From Armatimonadota bacterium (GTDB lineage: Bacteria; Armatimonadota; Fimbriimonadia; Fimbriimonadales; Fimbriimonadaceae): a stretch of DNA of 64,000 nt. The notes under the pieces are model-generated. The model saw only the letters and a program-made list of their open reading frames with translations, ran no database searches and was not told where the DNA came from. This document shows, piece by piece, positions 21,327 through 29,957 of this stretch. The first letter of the stretch is position 1. Each line of letters opens with the position of its first letter. The stretch lies in the NCBI GenBank assembly GCA_025360125.1, contig JANYCU010000055.1:55752-119751 (forward strand), written 5' to 3'. The position numbers and the translations under genes are program-made.

Positions 21327-21392
21327 GCGAAGCAGGCTTCGCAGGCTTAAAGCGCTCGCAGGCGAGCGCACTCCAAGGATCGCTTCGCGATC
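21327..21392. repeat. Three consecutive perfect short hairpins (REP-like array)
   Basis: GCGAAGC-AG-GCTTCGC; GCGCTCGC-AG-GCGAGCGC; GATCGC-TTC-GCGATC. Confidence 0.75.
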
Positions 21393-21426
21393 AAGACTAA
21401 TAGCGAGTCATCGTGATGCAGTCACG

Positions 21427-21756
21427 CTACTTCGGGAGTTCTCGGGGCAAGACGATATTTACGAATCTGTGATCATCGGGGAAGACGTTGAAGGAGGGCG
21501 AGGGCGCGGGGAAATCTAAGACGTCGATGATTCGGATTGGCGGTTGTTTGCCGTACTCGAGCCGGAGAGACGGGAGCTGGTCTCGCTCATCGTCTTGGAA
21601 TTCCTCGTAGAGTTCGATGGTCATCAATGCGGTTCCGCGTCCGATGCCTATGTCGACGACGACGCCCTGGTCACCTTTCTTGAGGCCGCTTTCGGGCACG
21701 TCTTCGGTGAGTTCGACGACGTCGTATACTTTGTAGAGTCCGACGAGGCGGCGCAT
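21427..21756 (-). CDS. DUF4926-like protein
   Basis: YKVYDVVELTEDVPESGLKKGDQGVVVDI pattern. Confidence 0.7.
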   Translation of the reverse strand: MRRLVGLYKVYDVVELTEDVPESGLKKGDQGVVVDIGIGRGTALMTIELYEEFQDDERDQLPSLRLEYGKQPPIRIIDVLDFPAPSPSFNVFPDDHRFVNIVLPRELPK

Positions 21757-22088
21757 GGGGGTAGTTTACAGTGCGAGGGCGAGGGCGAGACACGCTTTCG
21801 GCTCCTCTGTTAGCTTCGCGCCGTCTCAGCCTTGGCTGCTCCGCCGCTCCCCACTCAGGGGCGTAGCGTGGTCAATTCCTACTCAGTAAGCCGTAGGTCG
21901 ATTGCCATTGGTCGAAAGCAGGGTGAATTTGTTCCTCTCGTCAGAGAGGGGCGGGTGGGCGGGTTTAATCGAAACCGAAAAAGTCCAAATTGAATTGAAT
22001 CGCCGTTGTCTGTCAGCCGTCTGCCGTTTGGGGCCAGTCGTTGGAGGGCTGGAAGCCCACCCTCCCAAATTCTGTTAAGACCAGGTTA

Positions 22089-22114
22089 TTAACAATGTTA
22101 ACAATCCGTTAATA
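22089..22114 (+). promoter_or_regulatory. TTAACA-type direct repeats upstream of porin gene (candidate Pho box)
   Basis: TTAACA at 22089, TTAACA at 22098, TTAATA at 22109. Confidence 0.4.
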
Positions 22115-22138
22115 ATATCTCGGTACGATCCTTCTTCG

Positions 22139-23218
22139 ATGAAAGGAACTTTGTCATTATTCGCTCTTAGCCTCGTCTGCGTCGGGTTTGCGTTCGATGG
22201 TTCAACTGAAACCGTCAAACCCATTGAACTTGCTATCCAAAAAGATACCGACATGACCAACCACGGTTGGATTTCCGGCTTTTTGCAAGAGCAATATTTC
22301 TCGTCTGACAAGGGCGGAACGAACTCCGGGTTCTTCCGCAACCGAAGAACCCGCGTGGCCTACAACTACATGGGCGACGAAAAGACCATGGCTCGACTCA
22401 GTATTGAGTTTGCCGCCGGAGCAAATCACTCGACCGCCCAGGTCAGAGACGCATTTGTTCAGTACAAGCCTGGCACGTTCAAAGCCAGTTCCGGTCCAAC
22501 GTTTACATTTGGCGCGCAATCGATACCCGTTGGTTATGAGAACATGACCTCCACGCCTAACATCATGTGGTCCGAGCGTTCAACCTACCACGATGCATTT
22601 TTCAACAGCGAAGCCAGCAAGGGCGTGCTGTTCCAAAACGGCGACGCAAACACATTCTGGTACGTCGGCATGTTCGACTCGTTGACGATTGGCGACCCAG
22701 AGCAAAGCGACTCAAGCACGAAGGGCGAAGTTCTTCCCGTCTACGGAATCAGGGCAAAGATGGGCGCATTCGAAGGCGGCCTCTCGGGAATGTACGGCAA
22801 TCGTCCTGCTTACTCGGCTGGAGCAATCAACTTGGCTCGAACCGATCGACGATTCGCCTACGCTGATCTTCGCTATCATCCTAATGGATCGAAACTCGAC
22901 GTTCGAGGTGAATACATGATCGGAAAGGACCGAATTCCTCTGGCTGCCGTTGCTGCAGCGAACAAAGTAAAGGGCGCACTTGTTAACGCTGAATACAAGC
23001 TAAACAGCGAAGATACCGTGATTGGACGATGGGAAATGTTCGATCACAATTCCGATGCATTGCACCAAACCCAAACCCTCTATGGCGTAGGCGCAGCGAA
23101 GGATGTCAACAAGTTCATGCGAGTCTCACTTTGGGCTGATTGGAACAAGGTTCCAACCAACTCCCCTAGTACACAGTCATACAAACAGCTGACATTCCGC
23201 GTTCAGTTCAAGTTTTAG
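22139..23218 (+). CDS. Porin (phosphate-selective porin O/P-like)
   Basis: Signal peptide, alternating beta-strand pattern, C-terminal FRVQFKF ending in Phe. Confidence 0.7.
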   Translation: MKGTLSLFALSLVCVGFAFDGSTETVKPIELAIQKDTDMTNHGWISGFLQEQYFSSDKGGTNSGFFRNRRTRVAYNYMGDEKTMARLSIEFAAGANHSTAQVRDAFVQYKPGTFKASSGPTFTFGAQSIPVGYENMTSTPNIMWSERSTYHDAFFNSEASKGVLFQNGDANTFWYVGMFDSLTIGDPEQSDSSTKGEVLPVYGIRAKMGAFEGGLSGMYGNRPAYSAGAINLARTDRRFAYADLRYHPNGSKLDVRGEYMIGKDRIPLAAVAAANKVKGALVNAEYKLNSEDTVIGRWEMFDHNSDALHQTQTLYGVGAAKDVNKFMRVSLWADWNKVPTNSPSTQSYKQLTFRVQFKF

Positions 23219-23337
23219 CCAAGTAAATACTTCGCCTTTACCCAAGCCAAACTGAACCTATAATAGGGTTTGGGTTTGGGGCACATTATTTTTAACAATG
23301 TGATTTTCTTATAAATAAAATCACTAACTTTGGTGTA

Positions 23338-23378
23338 TTGTTCCATTTGAGGCTAGCGTGCAACCTCAAATGGAACAA
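23338..23378 (+). promoter_or_regulatory. 15-bp perfect inverted repeat with 11-nt loop abutting start codon
   Basis: TTGTTCCATTTGAGG-ctagcgtgcaa-CCTCAAATGGAACAA, ending 3 nt before ATG 23382. Confidence 0.8.
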
Positions 23379-23381
23379 ACC

Positions 23382-23912
23382 ATGTTAAAATCACTTTACA
23401 TCGTATTCGCAGGAATACCACTCGTCGTTTCTTCCTTGGCCGCAACCGGAGTAGCAATACCAAAATTGCCAGAACCCACAAAAGAATGCCCGTGCTCCAA
23501 AAATAGGTCTCTTCCAAATATGACGATGGAAGAAATGAAGGCGAATTTATCTACAAAATCCACACCAACGGCGTCAATGCCAGTTTGCCCGGATGGCCTA
23601 GACACCCTATGCGCACTAACTGGACAAAGTATGGATACATATTGTATGGCTGGTGGCTTGTTTGCTACTTGTGAGAATCCAGGGACTGACAATGATGGAG
23701 ACGGGATTTATGGTGAAGCTCATTTTCAAATGAAGCGATATATTAATACATATCACTGTAGTGCCCCCGCTCCAGCGGGTAAAGACTGGGTTGTCTGTGG
23801 AGAATGGATGCACATGAAAATTGGCGGTGGCACCTCAAACCAAGATGTTTGTTGTGCGACTGCTGCCTCACCTCCGGCCTGCCCTGCTGGTTCATGTCAA
23901 TTGGCGCAATAA
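23382..23912 (+). CDS. Cys-rich secreted protein
   Basis: Signal peptide, about 12 Cys in the mature region; start chosen downstream of the hairpin. Confidence 0.65.
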   Translation: MLKSLYIVFAGIPLVVSSLAATGVAIPKLPEPTKECPCSKNRSLPNMTMEEMKANLSTKSTPTASMPVCPDGLDTLCALTGQSMDTYCMAGGLFATCENPGTDNDGDGIYGEAHFQMKRYINTYHCSAPAPAGKDWVVCGEWMHMKIGGGTSNQDVCCATAASPPACPAGSCQLAQ

Positions 23913-23934
23913 CGAGGAAGGGCCTTCAAACTCA

Positions 23935-24342
23935 ATGGACAAAATACAATCCATTCTTTCGTGTGCTGGCAAGAGAAATATTGTCTACCTTGTCAGCACG
24001 GGGCTTTTGATTTCATTCTTACACATGATCAAAAGCATATCAAACCATGCACCAGTGATCGCAGTTAACCTTGAATCTGACATAAAGCGCCTTGTACTTA
24101 ATCCTTCACCCTATTTGATTCAAATTTTGATTGCGGTTTGTCTAATCCAGATGGGCTCGAAGAAATTTAGTTTTGTTATAAGCAGCTTAGGATATTGTTT
24201 GGGGATTTTTGCCGCTTTTGGCGACGGATTCACCCTTTCGAACAACGCCCAATTACTACTCATGTTAGCTTTGTTCACCGTTGCAATCGACTATCTATCT
24301 AGGAGCAGAAAAAATGAAGAAAAGAGCCTTAACCCTAATTGA
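23935..24342 (+). CDS. Small multi-TM membrane protein (possibly MauE/DoxX-like)
   Basis: Several hydrophobic helices; family assignment speculative. Confidence 0.55.
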   Translation: MDKIQSILSCAGKRNIVYLVSTGLLISFLHMIKSISNHAPVIAVNLESDIKRLVLNPSPYLIQILIAVCLIQMGSKKFSFVISSLGYCLGIFAAFGDGFTLSNNAQLLLMLALFTVAIDYLSRSRKNEEKSLNPN

Positions 24343-25012
24343 AATTCTAACTGTCATTACAATTTTGGCAATCCTGGTCGCAATTTTGATCCCAGTGATA
24401 ACAACTGCCAAGTTGTCGGCCAAGAAGACTGTTTGCGCCAACCAGCTTCGCCAAGTAGGCGTAGCATTGCAGTTGTACTCCGATGATGCAAACGGGGAGT
24501 ACCCAGTGCAGCTGTCCACTTTTAGCGGAACAATCATACGTTCTGTTGATCCCCTTGTAACATATGGAACAAAAAGTATCATGAGGTGTCCGCTCGACAA
24601 ACCTTTGGGCCGTGGGCGGCAACTCGGAAACGAACTATTAATCCCCAGATCATATTCCTTCAATTGGATCTTATGGGAAGGAGAAAGTGGAGTTGATGCG
24701 TGGCAAACTTTACTTCAATTGGATTCAAATCCTGTTGTTGCGAGATGCAACTTTCATGAACAACGAGTCGCATCCTTCTTGACATCTGCTGGGCATCAGT
24801 CCGCATTTGGTAGCTTCGAAAATGGTTATGGATTGGTCTTGCGAAGAGACCTTTCGGTTAGCCTGGACAAACGAAGCACACCGTCAAAGAATATCCCTGG
24901 TTCAAATAGCGTGGACCTACATTTGAACAAATGGGTTGTTACAACGAATATTCCATGTCCGGCTGACATTTGCAAAGGCGATAATTTAAGCAAATCCGTA
25001 AGGGAAGATTAA
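24314..25012 (+). CDS. Prepilin-type N-terminal cleavage/methylation domain protein
   Basis: MKKRALTLIEILTVITILAILVAILIPV class III signal peptide; Cys-Asn-Gln-Leu-Arg-Q motif typical of DUF1559-like pseudopilins. Confidence 0.88.
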   Translation: MKKRALTLIEILTVITILAILVAILIPVITTAKLSAKKTVCANQLRQVGVALQLYSDDANGEYPVQLSTFSGTIIRSVDPLVTYGTKSIMRCPLDKPLGRGRQLGNELLIPRSYSFNWILWEGESGVDAWQTLLQLDSNPVVARCNFHEQRVASFLTSAGHQSAFGSFENGYGLVLRRDLSVSLDKRSTPSKNIPGSNSVDLHLNKWVVTTNIPCPADICKGDNLSKSVRED

Positions 25013-25057
25013 CTCAAGATTTGTATTTAAGAGGGACTTAGGGTCACACTATTAAGC

Positions 25058-26677
25058 ATGCCCACCGCCCCCACTTCCCCAACAAATCTTCTTAATTGGC
25101 AATCAGACGGACGCGCCGTGCCCACAGTGGCCGACGGAAATCGATATCTCATTGGAGGAGAAATTCGCGAGTGGAAGGGCCTGGCCAGTGAGGTCAAGTC
25201 GTGCCTCTTTTTCAACCAGAATGGAGTGATCGTCCGGCCAACTCTCGGCTACGCTCCAGTTCTCGACGCCAACGAAGCCCTCGAAGCCCTTCATGCCGCC
25301 CAGAAAGCGTGGGACAACGGCCAAGGCGAATGGCCAACATCCACCGTCGCCGAACGAATCGCCGCCGTGGAAGCTTTCGTTGTCCGCATGAAGGCAGTCC
25401 GAGAAACGGTTGTCGAACTCATCATGTGGGAGATAGGCAAGAACCTCGCCGATGCCCAAAAGGAATTCGACCGAACAGTCCAATACATCGAAGACACTAT
25501 CGTGTCCCTCAAAGAACTCGACCGAAAAAACTCGGGCTTCACCGTCGAAAAGGGGTTCCTGGCTCAAATTCGAAGGTCCCCGTTTGGTCCAACTTTGTGC
25601 ATGGGTCCTTATAATTATCCACTCAACGAGACATTCACGACCTTGATCCCTGCGATTATCATGGGCAACCCGGTTATTTCGAAATTACCTCGTTTTGGGC
25701 AGTTATTGAACACTCCGTTGCTCGAAGCTTTTCGCGATTGCTTCCCCGCTGGCGTCGTCAATATCATTAATGGCAAAGGCTCCGAGATCATCCCGCCTAT
25801 CCTCCAACAAGGCGGGGTTGAACTGCTCGCTTTCATCGGTGGATCCAAAACCGCCGATCAACTCAAGACCTATCACCCCAAGCCGCATCGGCTGAAATCG
25901 ATTTTGTCTCTCGATGCAAAGAACTTGGCGGTTGTCTTGCCCGATGCCGACATCAAGGTAACGATTCCTCAGTTGGTTGCAGGTGCTCTCGGTTTTAACG
26001 GTCAGCGATGCACCGCGCTTAAGATCATCTTTGTCCATCGGTCCCGGGTTGACGAAGTCGTTAACGCCCTATCGGTTGCCGTGAACAATCTTCAAGGCGG
26101 CTTGCCTTGGACGAAGGGAGTTTCTTTGACTCCACTGGCCGACCTGAACGCGGCAAAGTGGCTTCGAGAGCTCATCGACGAAGCCGTTTTGATGGGAGCC
26201 AAAGTCATGAATGAGGGTGGCGGCGACGTCATTGAAAACTTCATGCACCCCGCGGTGGTCTATCCGGTTACTTCCGAAATGCGACTCCACGAGGTCGAGC
26301 AGTTCGGTCCGGTCATCCCCGTTCGAGCCTACGACGACATTGCTGAGGTAATGGAATACGCCGTAGAAACCCAATTCGGTCAACAGGTTTCGTTGTTTGG
26401 CTACGACCCGAAAGTCCTCGGACCACTTATCGACGCCATGGTCAACCAAGTTTCGCGAGTGAATTTGAATGTTCAATGTCAACGCGGCCCGGACACGTTC
26501 CCGTTCACTGGACGCAAAGCATCCGCTGAGGGCACTTTGTCGGTCTCCGATGCATTAAAGCGCTTCTCAATCCGAACCCTCGTCGCGACCGACTATAGCG
26601 AAGCTAATAGGGACCTGGTGAACGACATTATTGCGGCTCGAAGCAGTAACTTCCTCACGACAGACTTCCTCTTTTAA
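25058..26677 (+). CDS. Aldehyde dehydrogenase, non-phosphorylating GAPDH (GAPN)-like
   Basis: GPYNYPLNETF, FIGGSKTAD, FNGQRCTALK catalytic Cys motif. Confidence 0.88.
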   Translation: MPTAPTSPTNLLNWQSDGRAVPTVADGNRYLIGGEIREWKGLASEVKSCLFFNQNGVIVRPTLGYAPVLDANEALEALHAAQKAWDNGQGEWPTSTVAERIAAVEAFVVRMKAVRETVVELIMWEIGKNLADAQKEFDRTVQYIEDTIVSLKELDRKNSGFTVEKGFLAQIRRSPFGPTLCMGPYNYPLNETFTTLIPAIIMGNPVISKLPRFGQLLNTPLLEAFRDCFPAGVVNIINGKGSEIIPPILQQGGVELLAFIGGSKTADQLKTYHPKPHRLKSILSLDAKNLAVVLPDADIKVTIPQLVAGALGFNGQRCTALKIIFVHRSRVDEVVNALSVAVNNLQGGLPWTKGVSLTPLADLNAAKWLRELIDEAVLMGAKVMNEGGGDVIENFMHPAVVYPVTSEMRLHEVEQFGPVIPVRAYDDIAEVMEYAVETQFGQQVSLFGYDPKVLGPLIDAMVNQVSRVNLNVQCQRGPDTFPFTGRKASAEGTLSVSDALKRFSIRTLVATDYSEANRDLVNDIIAARSSNFLTTDFLF

Positions 26678-27000
26678 GCATCCGCTGGCATGTGAATGAA
26701 TGAAATATTCGATGTACCCTTGCAACTCGGATTCAAGATAAGTTTCTGCTGGAGCCAGTTCCAGCCCTGAAAGGGCGGCAATATGTCGGCCCAGTCTGCA
26801 GGAGTCTTTGGCGCGTTTTCGCGTCAAAGCTCCGGAGGGCTGGGTAAATGATGGAATTAGTCCTTTCCTCGGTCGCTCCGATTGCTCTCAATTTGAACGT
26901 GCCTTGGCGAGCGACCCCGCCGACTTTTCGGCCATATTGGCTCGGTGAAAACGAAGCAATGCTCGCTTAATTAATTTCGCTGAGACTGAAGCGTCATTGC

Positions 27001-27480
27001 CTAAACCTTCGGCATGTTCGCCCTAAACGCGTGGCAAATCGCGATCGCCAACGCATCTGCCACGTCGTCCGGTTTCGGGTCTTCTTTCAGCGCCAAGAGC
27101 CGACGAACCATAAACGTCACCTGCTTCTTGTCCGCACGACCATTCCCGACCACCGACAATTTGATCTCGGGAGGAGAATATTCGGCCCATTCGATCCCCG
27201 TGTCCGCCGCTGCCAGCAAAATCGTCCCCAGCGCCTTGGCGACGTCCATCGCGGTCGTCACGTTCTTCGTGAACAGCAGCCGCTCGGTCGCCATCGCGTC
27301 AGGATGGTGCTTTTCGATGAGCTCGACGACTCCGTCATGAATCAGCTTCAGCCGCTCAGGAATCAAAACACGCGGCGTCTTGATGAGACCGAAGTCCACC
27401 GCCTCAATTCTTGAGCCGACCTTGCGGATCACTCCGTAGCCAACACTCTCTAACCCCGGGTCAATTCCTAATATAAGCAT
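27001..27480 (-). CDS. ruvC: Crossover junction endodeoxyribonuclease RuvC
   Basis: MLILGIDPGLESVGYGVI, ATERLLFTKNVTTAMDVAKALG, DVADALAIAICH. Confidence 0.97.
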   Translation of the reverse strand: MLILGIDPGLESVGYGVIRKVGSRIEAVDFGLIKTPRVLIPERLKLIHDGVVELIEKHHPDAMATERLLFTKNVTTAMDVAKALGTILLAAADTGIEWAEYSPPEIKLSVVGNGRADKKQVTFMVRRLLALKEDPKPDDVADALAIAICHAFRANMPKV

Positions 27481-27774
27481 TTAATTCGGATTGAAAATCG
27501 CCTCAATATTTCGGGCAGAGTGAAGTACTCGTGCGATGTGGATTCTTTCATCGGAAGACTCATAAAAAATGACGTATTTTCCAAATGGCCAGGATCTCAG
27601 ATTTGGCCGCAATTCGCTTTGGTCCTTTCCCATCTTCGGTTGATCGAGGAAAAGCGAACAACATGATTTGAGCTCGTCTATAAATGATTCGCCCCGAGCA
27701 GGATTGTCGAGCTTGATATAATTGCCTATTTCGATGAGATCACCAATGGATTCTGGCGAAAACTGAAGCTTCAC
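27481..27774 (-). CDS. RelE/ParE family toxin
   Basis: FSPESIGDLIEIGNYI...LRSWPFGKYVIFYESSDERIHIARVLHSARNI; TAA abuts the ruvC ATG. Confidence 0.9.
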   Translation of the reverse strand: MKLQFSPESIGDLIEIGNYIKLDNPARGESFIDELKSCCSLFLDQPKMGKDQSELRPNLRSWPFGKYVIFYESSDERIHIARVLHSARNIEAIFNPN

Positions 27775-28004
27775 TGCATACCTTTGCGAATCATTTCATA
27801 AGCCGCCTCGGCGTCAAGCGGAGTGCCATCGTATCCTTTTCGAATTTCTTCTTTCAGTATCAGCAACTTTGCTTCACGGGTCATTTCAGCTGCTTTTAGC
27901 ATTCGCAAGCCGTCGCGAACGACTTCGGACGCGGTCGCATATTCGCCAGATTCCACTTTGCTGGCAACAAACTTGTCGAGTTCAGGTGTTAACGAAACAT
28001 TCAT
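27771..28004 (-). CDS. ParD-like type II antitoxin
   Basis: MNVSLTPELDKFVASKVESGEYATASEVVRDGLRML (RHH ParD); overlaps the toxin gene. Confidence 0.92.
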   Translation of the reverse strand: MNVSLTPELDKFVASKVESGEYATASEVVRDGLRMLKAAEMTREAKLLILKEEIRKGYDGTPLDAEAAYEMIRKGMQ

Positions 28005-28041
28005 AAATAACAGTTTATGACATTTCTTGTTATTTCGCAAG

Positions 28042-29874
28042 CTACATTCGCTTAAACAGCCGCAGCAAGTCGTCATGGGTCAACGTCGCAGTAATCGGGC
28101 GCCCATGTGGACAATGGTACGGATTCTCCGTCGTCGCCAAATCAATCATGAGCTTTTCCATCTCTGCGTGCGACAGCACGTCGCCCGACTTAACCGCCAT
28201 CTTGCACGAAGACATGATCCAAATTTGCTCCCGCGTCGGAACCAACTTCCGAGTCACCGATGACTCCACCAATTCGTCGATCAAATCCTTCAGATACTTG
28301 ATCGGATCTTTGCCCCGTAGCGCCGCCGGAATAGCTCGCACCACGTAAGCATCTCCCCCAAACGACTCTAATTCGAACCCAACGCTTCGAATCTCGTCCA
28401 GCCGTTCCTCAAGCAGCAACGCAGCCCGACGGTCCAGGTGAAGCGTTTCTGGCAGCATCAATGTTTGCTTCTCAATCAACGTTGACCGCTTCAACCCGCA
28501 CAAGTATTCATACAAAATCCGTTCGTGCGCCACATGCTGATCCACGATCACCAACCCGTGCCGCGTCTCAGCGATAATGAATGTCTTCATTGCCTGACCG
28601 ATGATCCGAAGGTCATCGAGCAATTGAATGTATTGCATCGACTGGTGCGCCAGATTGGGCTGGTCGGCAAACACGGGCGGCAAAACCTGATCGTAGTCGA
28701 TCCTCGATTGGTCGGATGGCACAACCGCAGAACCCCCTAAGGGTGACTGGGCGTAAATCGATAAATCAGTCGGAGGAGTATACGACTGGCCAAAGGTCTG
28801 CGCTTGCCGCAGCGCCTGGTTAGCCACCGCAATCTGCGACGCACTTGGCATCATTCCATGAGCAAGCAGGGCCTCACGAATACAAACACGCAAGGCCTCA
28901 AACGCCACGCCTTCCTGCTGAAACTTCACCTCAGTTTTGGTGGGCGAGACGTTCACATCAATCCGAAAAGGCTCTATCTCTATATTGAGGGCCACCAACG
29001 GGAATCGACGTTCGGGGGTCAAATCCCGAAATGCCTGATCCAAAGCAACAGTCAGCGTCCGACTCCGCATCGGACGGCCATTCACATATAAATATTGCAG
29101 GTTTCGGGTCGGCTTGGTAATGTGCGGCGGCGAAACGTACCCGACCAACCGAAGCCCGCCCAAAGTGGCATCAACCGGAACCAACGACCGCGCCGTATCT
29201 CGACCCCAAACGTCCGAAATCGCCTCAAGTTGATCCCCACTCCCGCTCGTCAAAATCACTTTTTGCCCGTTATGAGTCAGCGAAAACGCGACGCCAGGAT
29301 TGGCGATCGCATACTTCATCACATGATCAACCGCCTGCCCGACCTCAGTGGTATCACTTTTCAAAAACTTCAGCCGTGCTGGTGTGTTAAAAAATAAGTC
29401 TTCGACTCGAATCTCAGTACCCTTAGGTCCGGCAACCGCAGAAACCGGAAAAACGTCTCCCCCCTCGACCCGAACTACGGCTCGCATGCCATCACTCGTC
29501 GCGGTCGATATCGTCATCCGAGAAACCGATCCAATGGAAGGGATCGCTTCCCCGCGAAACCCAAGCGAACGGACTTCGTTAAGGTCATCCAAGCCTCGAA
29601 TCTTGGAAGTTGCGTGCCGCAACAGGCACATCTCGGCTTCCTCCGCCGACATGCCACACCCGTTATCGCTCACGCGTATCAGCTCACGCCCAGCCCCTAC
29701 AAGTTCGACTTCGATGCGGGTCGCTCCGGCATCCAGGGCATTTTCAACCAATTCCTTGACCACCGCCGCCGGACGCTCGACAACCTCGCCTGCCGCGATC
29801 TGGTTGATCGTATTCGAGTCTAGAAGCTGAATTCGGGAAGTTGAAAGTGAGTGAATGAATCTATTTTGAAGCAA
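28042..29874 (-). CDS. mutL: DNA mismatch repair protein MutL
   Basis: NQIAAGEVVERPAAVVKELVENALDAGAT; DQHVAHERILYE C-terminal endonuclease motif; TTG start. Confidence 0.97.
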   Translation of the reverse strand: MLQNRFIHSLSTSRIQLLDSNTINQIAAGEVVERPAAVVKELVENALDAGATRIEVELVGAGRELIRVSDNGCGMSAEEAEMCLLRHATSKIRGLDDLNEVRSLGFRGEAIPSIGSVSRMTISTATSDGMRAVVRVEGGDVFPVSAVAGPKGTEIRVEDLFFNTPARLKFLKSDTTEVGQAVDHVMKYAIANPGVAFSLTHNGQKVILTSGSGDQLEAISDVWGRDTARSLVPVDATLGGLRLVGYVSPPHITKPTRNLQYLYVNGRPMRSRTLTVALDQAFRDLTPERRFPLVALNIEIEPFRIDVNVSPTKTEVKFQQEGVAFEALRVCIREALLAHGMMPSASQIAVANQALRQAQTFGQSYTPPTDLSIYAQSPLGGSAVVPSDQSRIDYDQVLPPVFADQPNLAHQSMQYIQLLDDLRIIGQAMKTFIIAETRHGLVIVDQHVAHERILYEYLCGLKRSTLIEKQTLMLPETLHLDRRAALLLEERLDEIRSVGFELESFGGDAYVVRAIPAALRGKDPIKYLKDLIDELVESSVTRKLVPTREQIWIMSSCKMAVKSGDVLSHAEMEKLMIDLATTENPYHCPHGRPITATLTHDDLLRLFKRM

Positions 29875-29957
29875 GAATCTTGAGCTTCATGAGTTATGTG
29901 TATAAATTCGCCAAAATGGGACCCTCTTACCCCAAAAATCCCGTATGATGAGTAATT

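Noticed and set aside
25058-26677. Loss of the catalytic general-base Glu in the ALDH (LSLDAKN in place of LELGGKN)
   Set aside because: Several GAPN-like subfamilies diverge in this segment; without an alignment I cannot say the enzyme is unusual.
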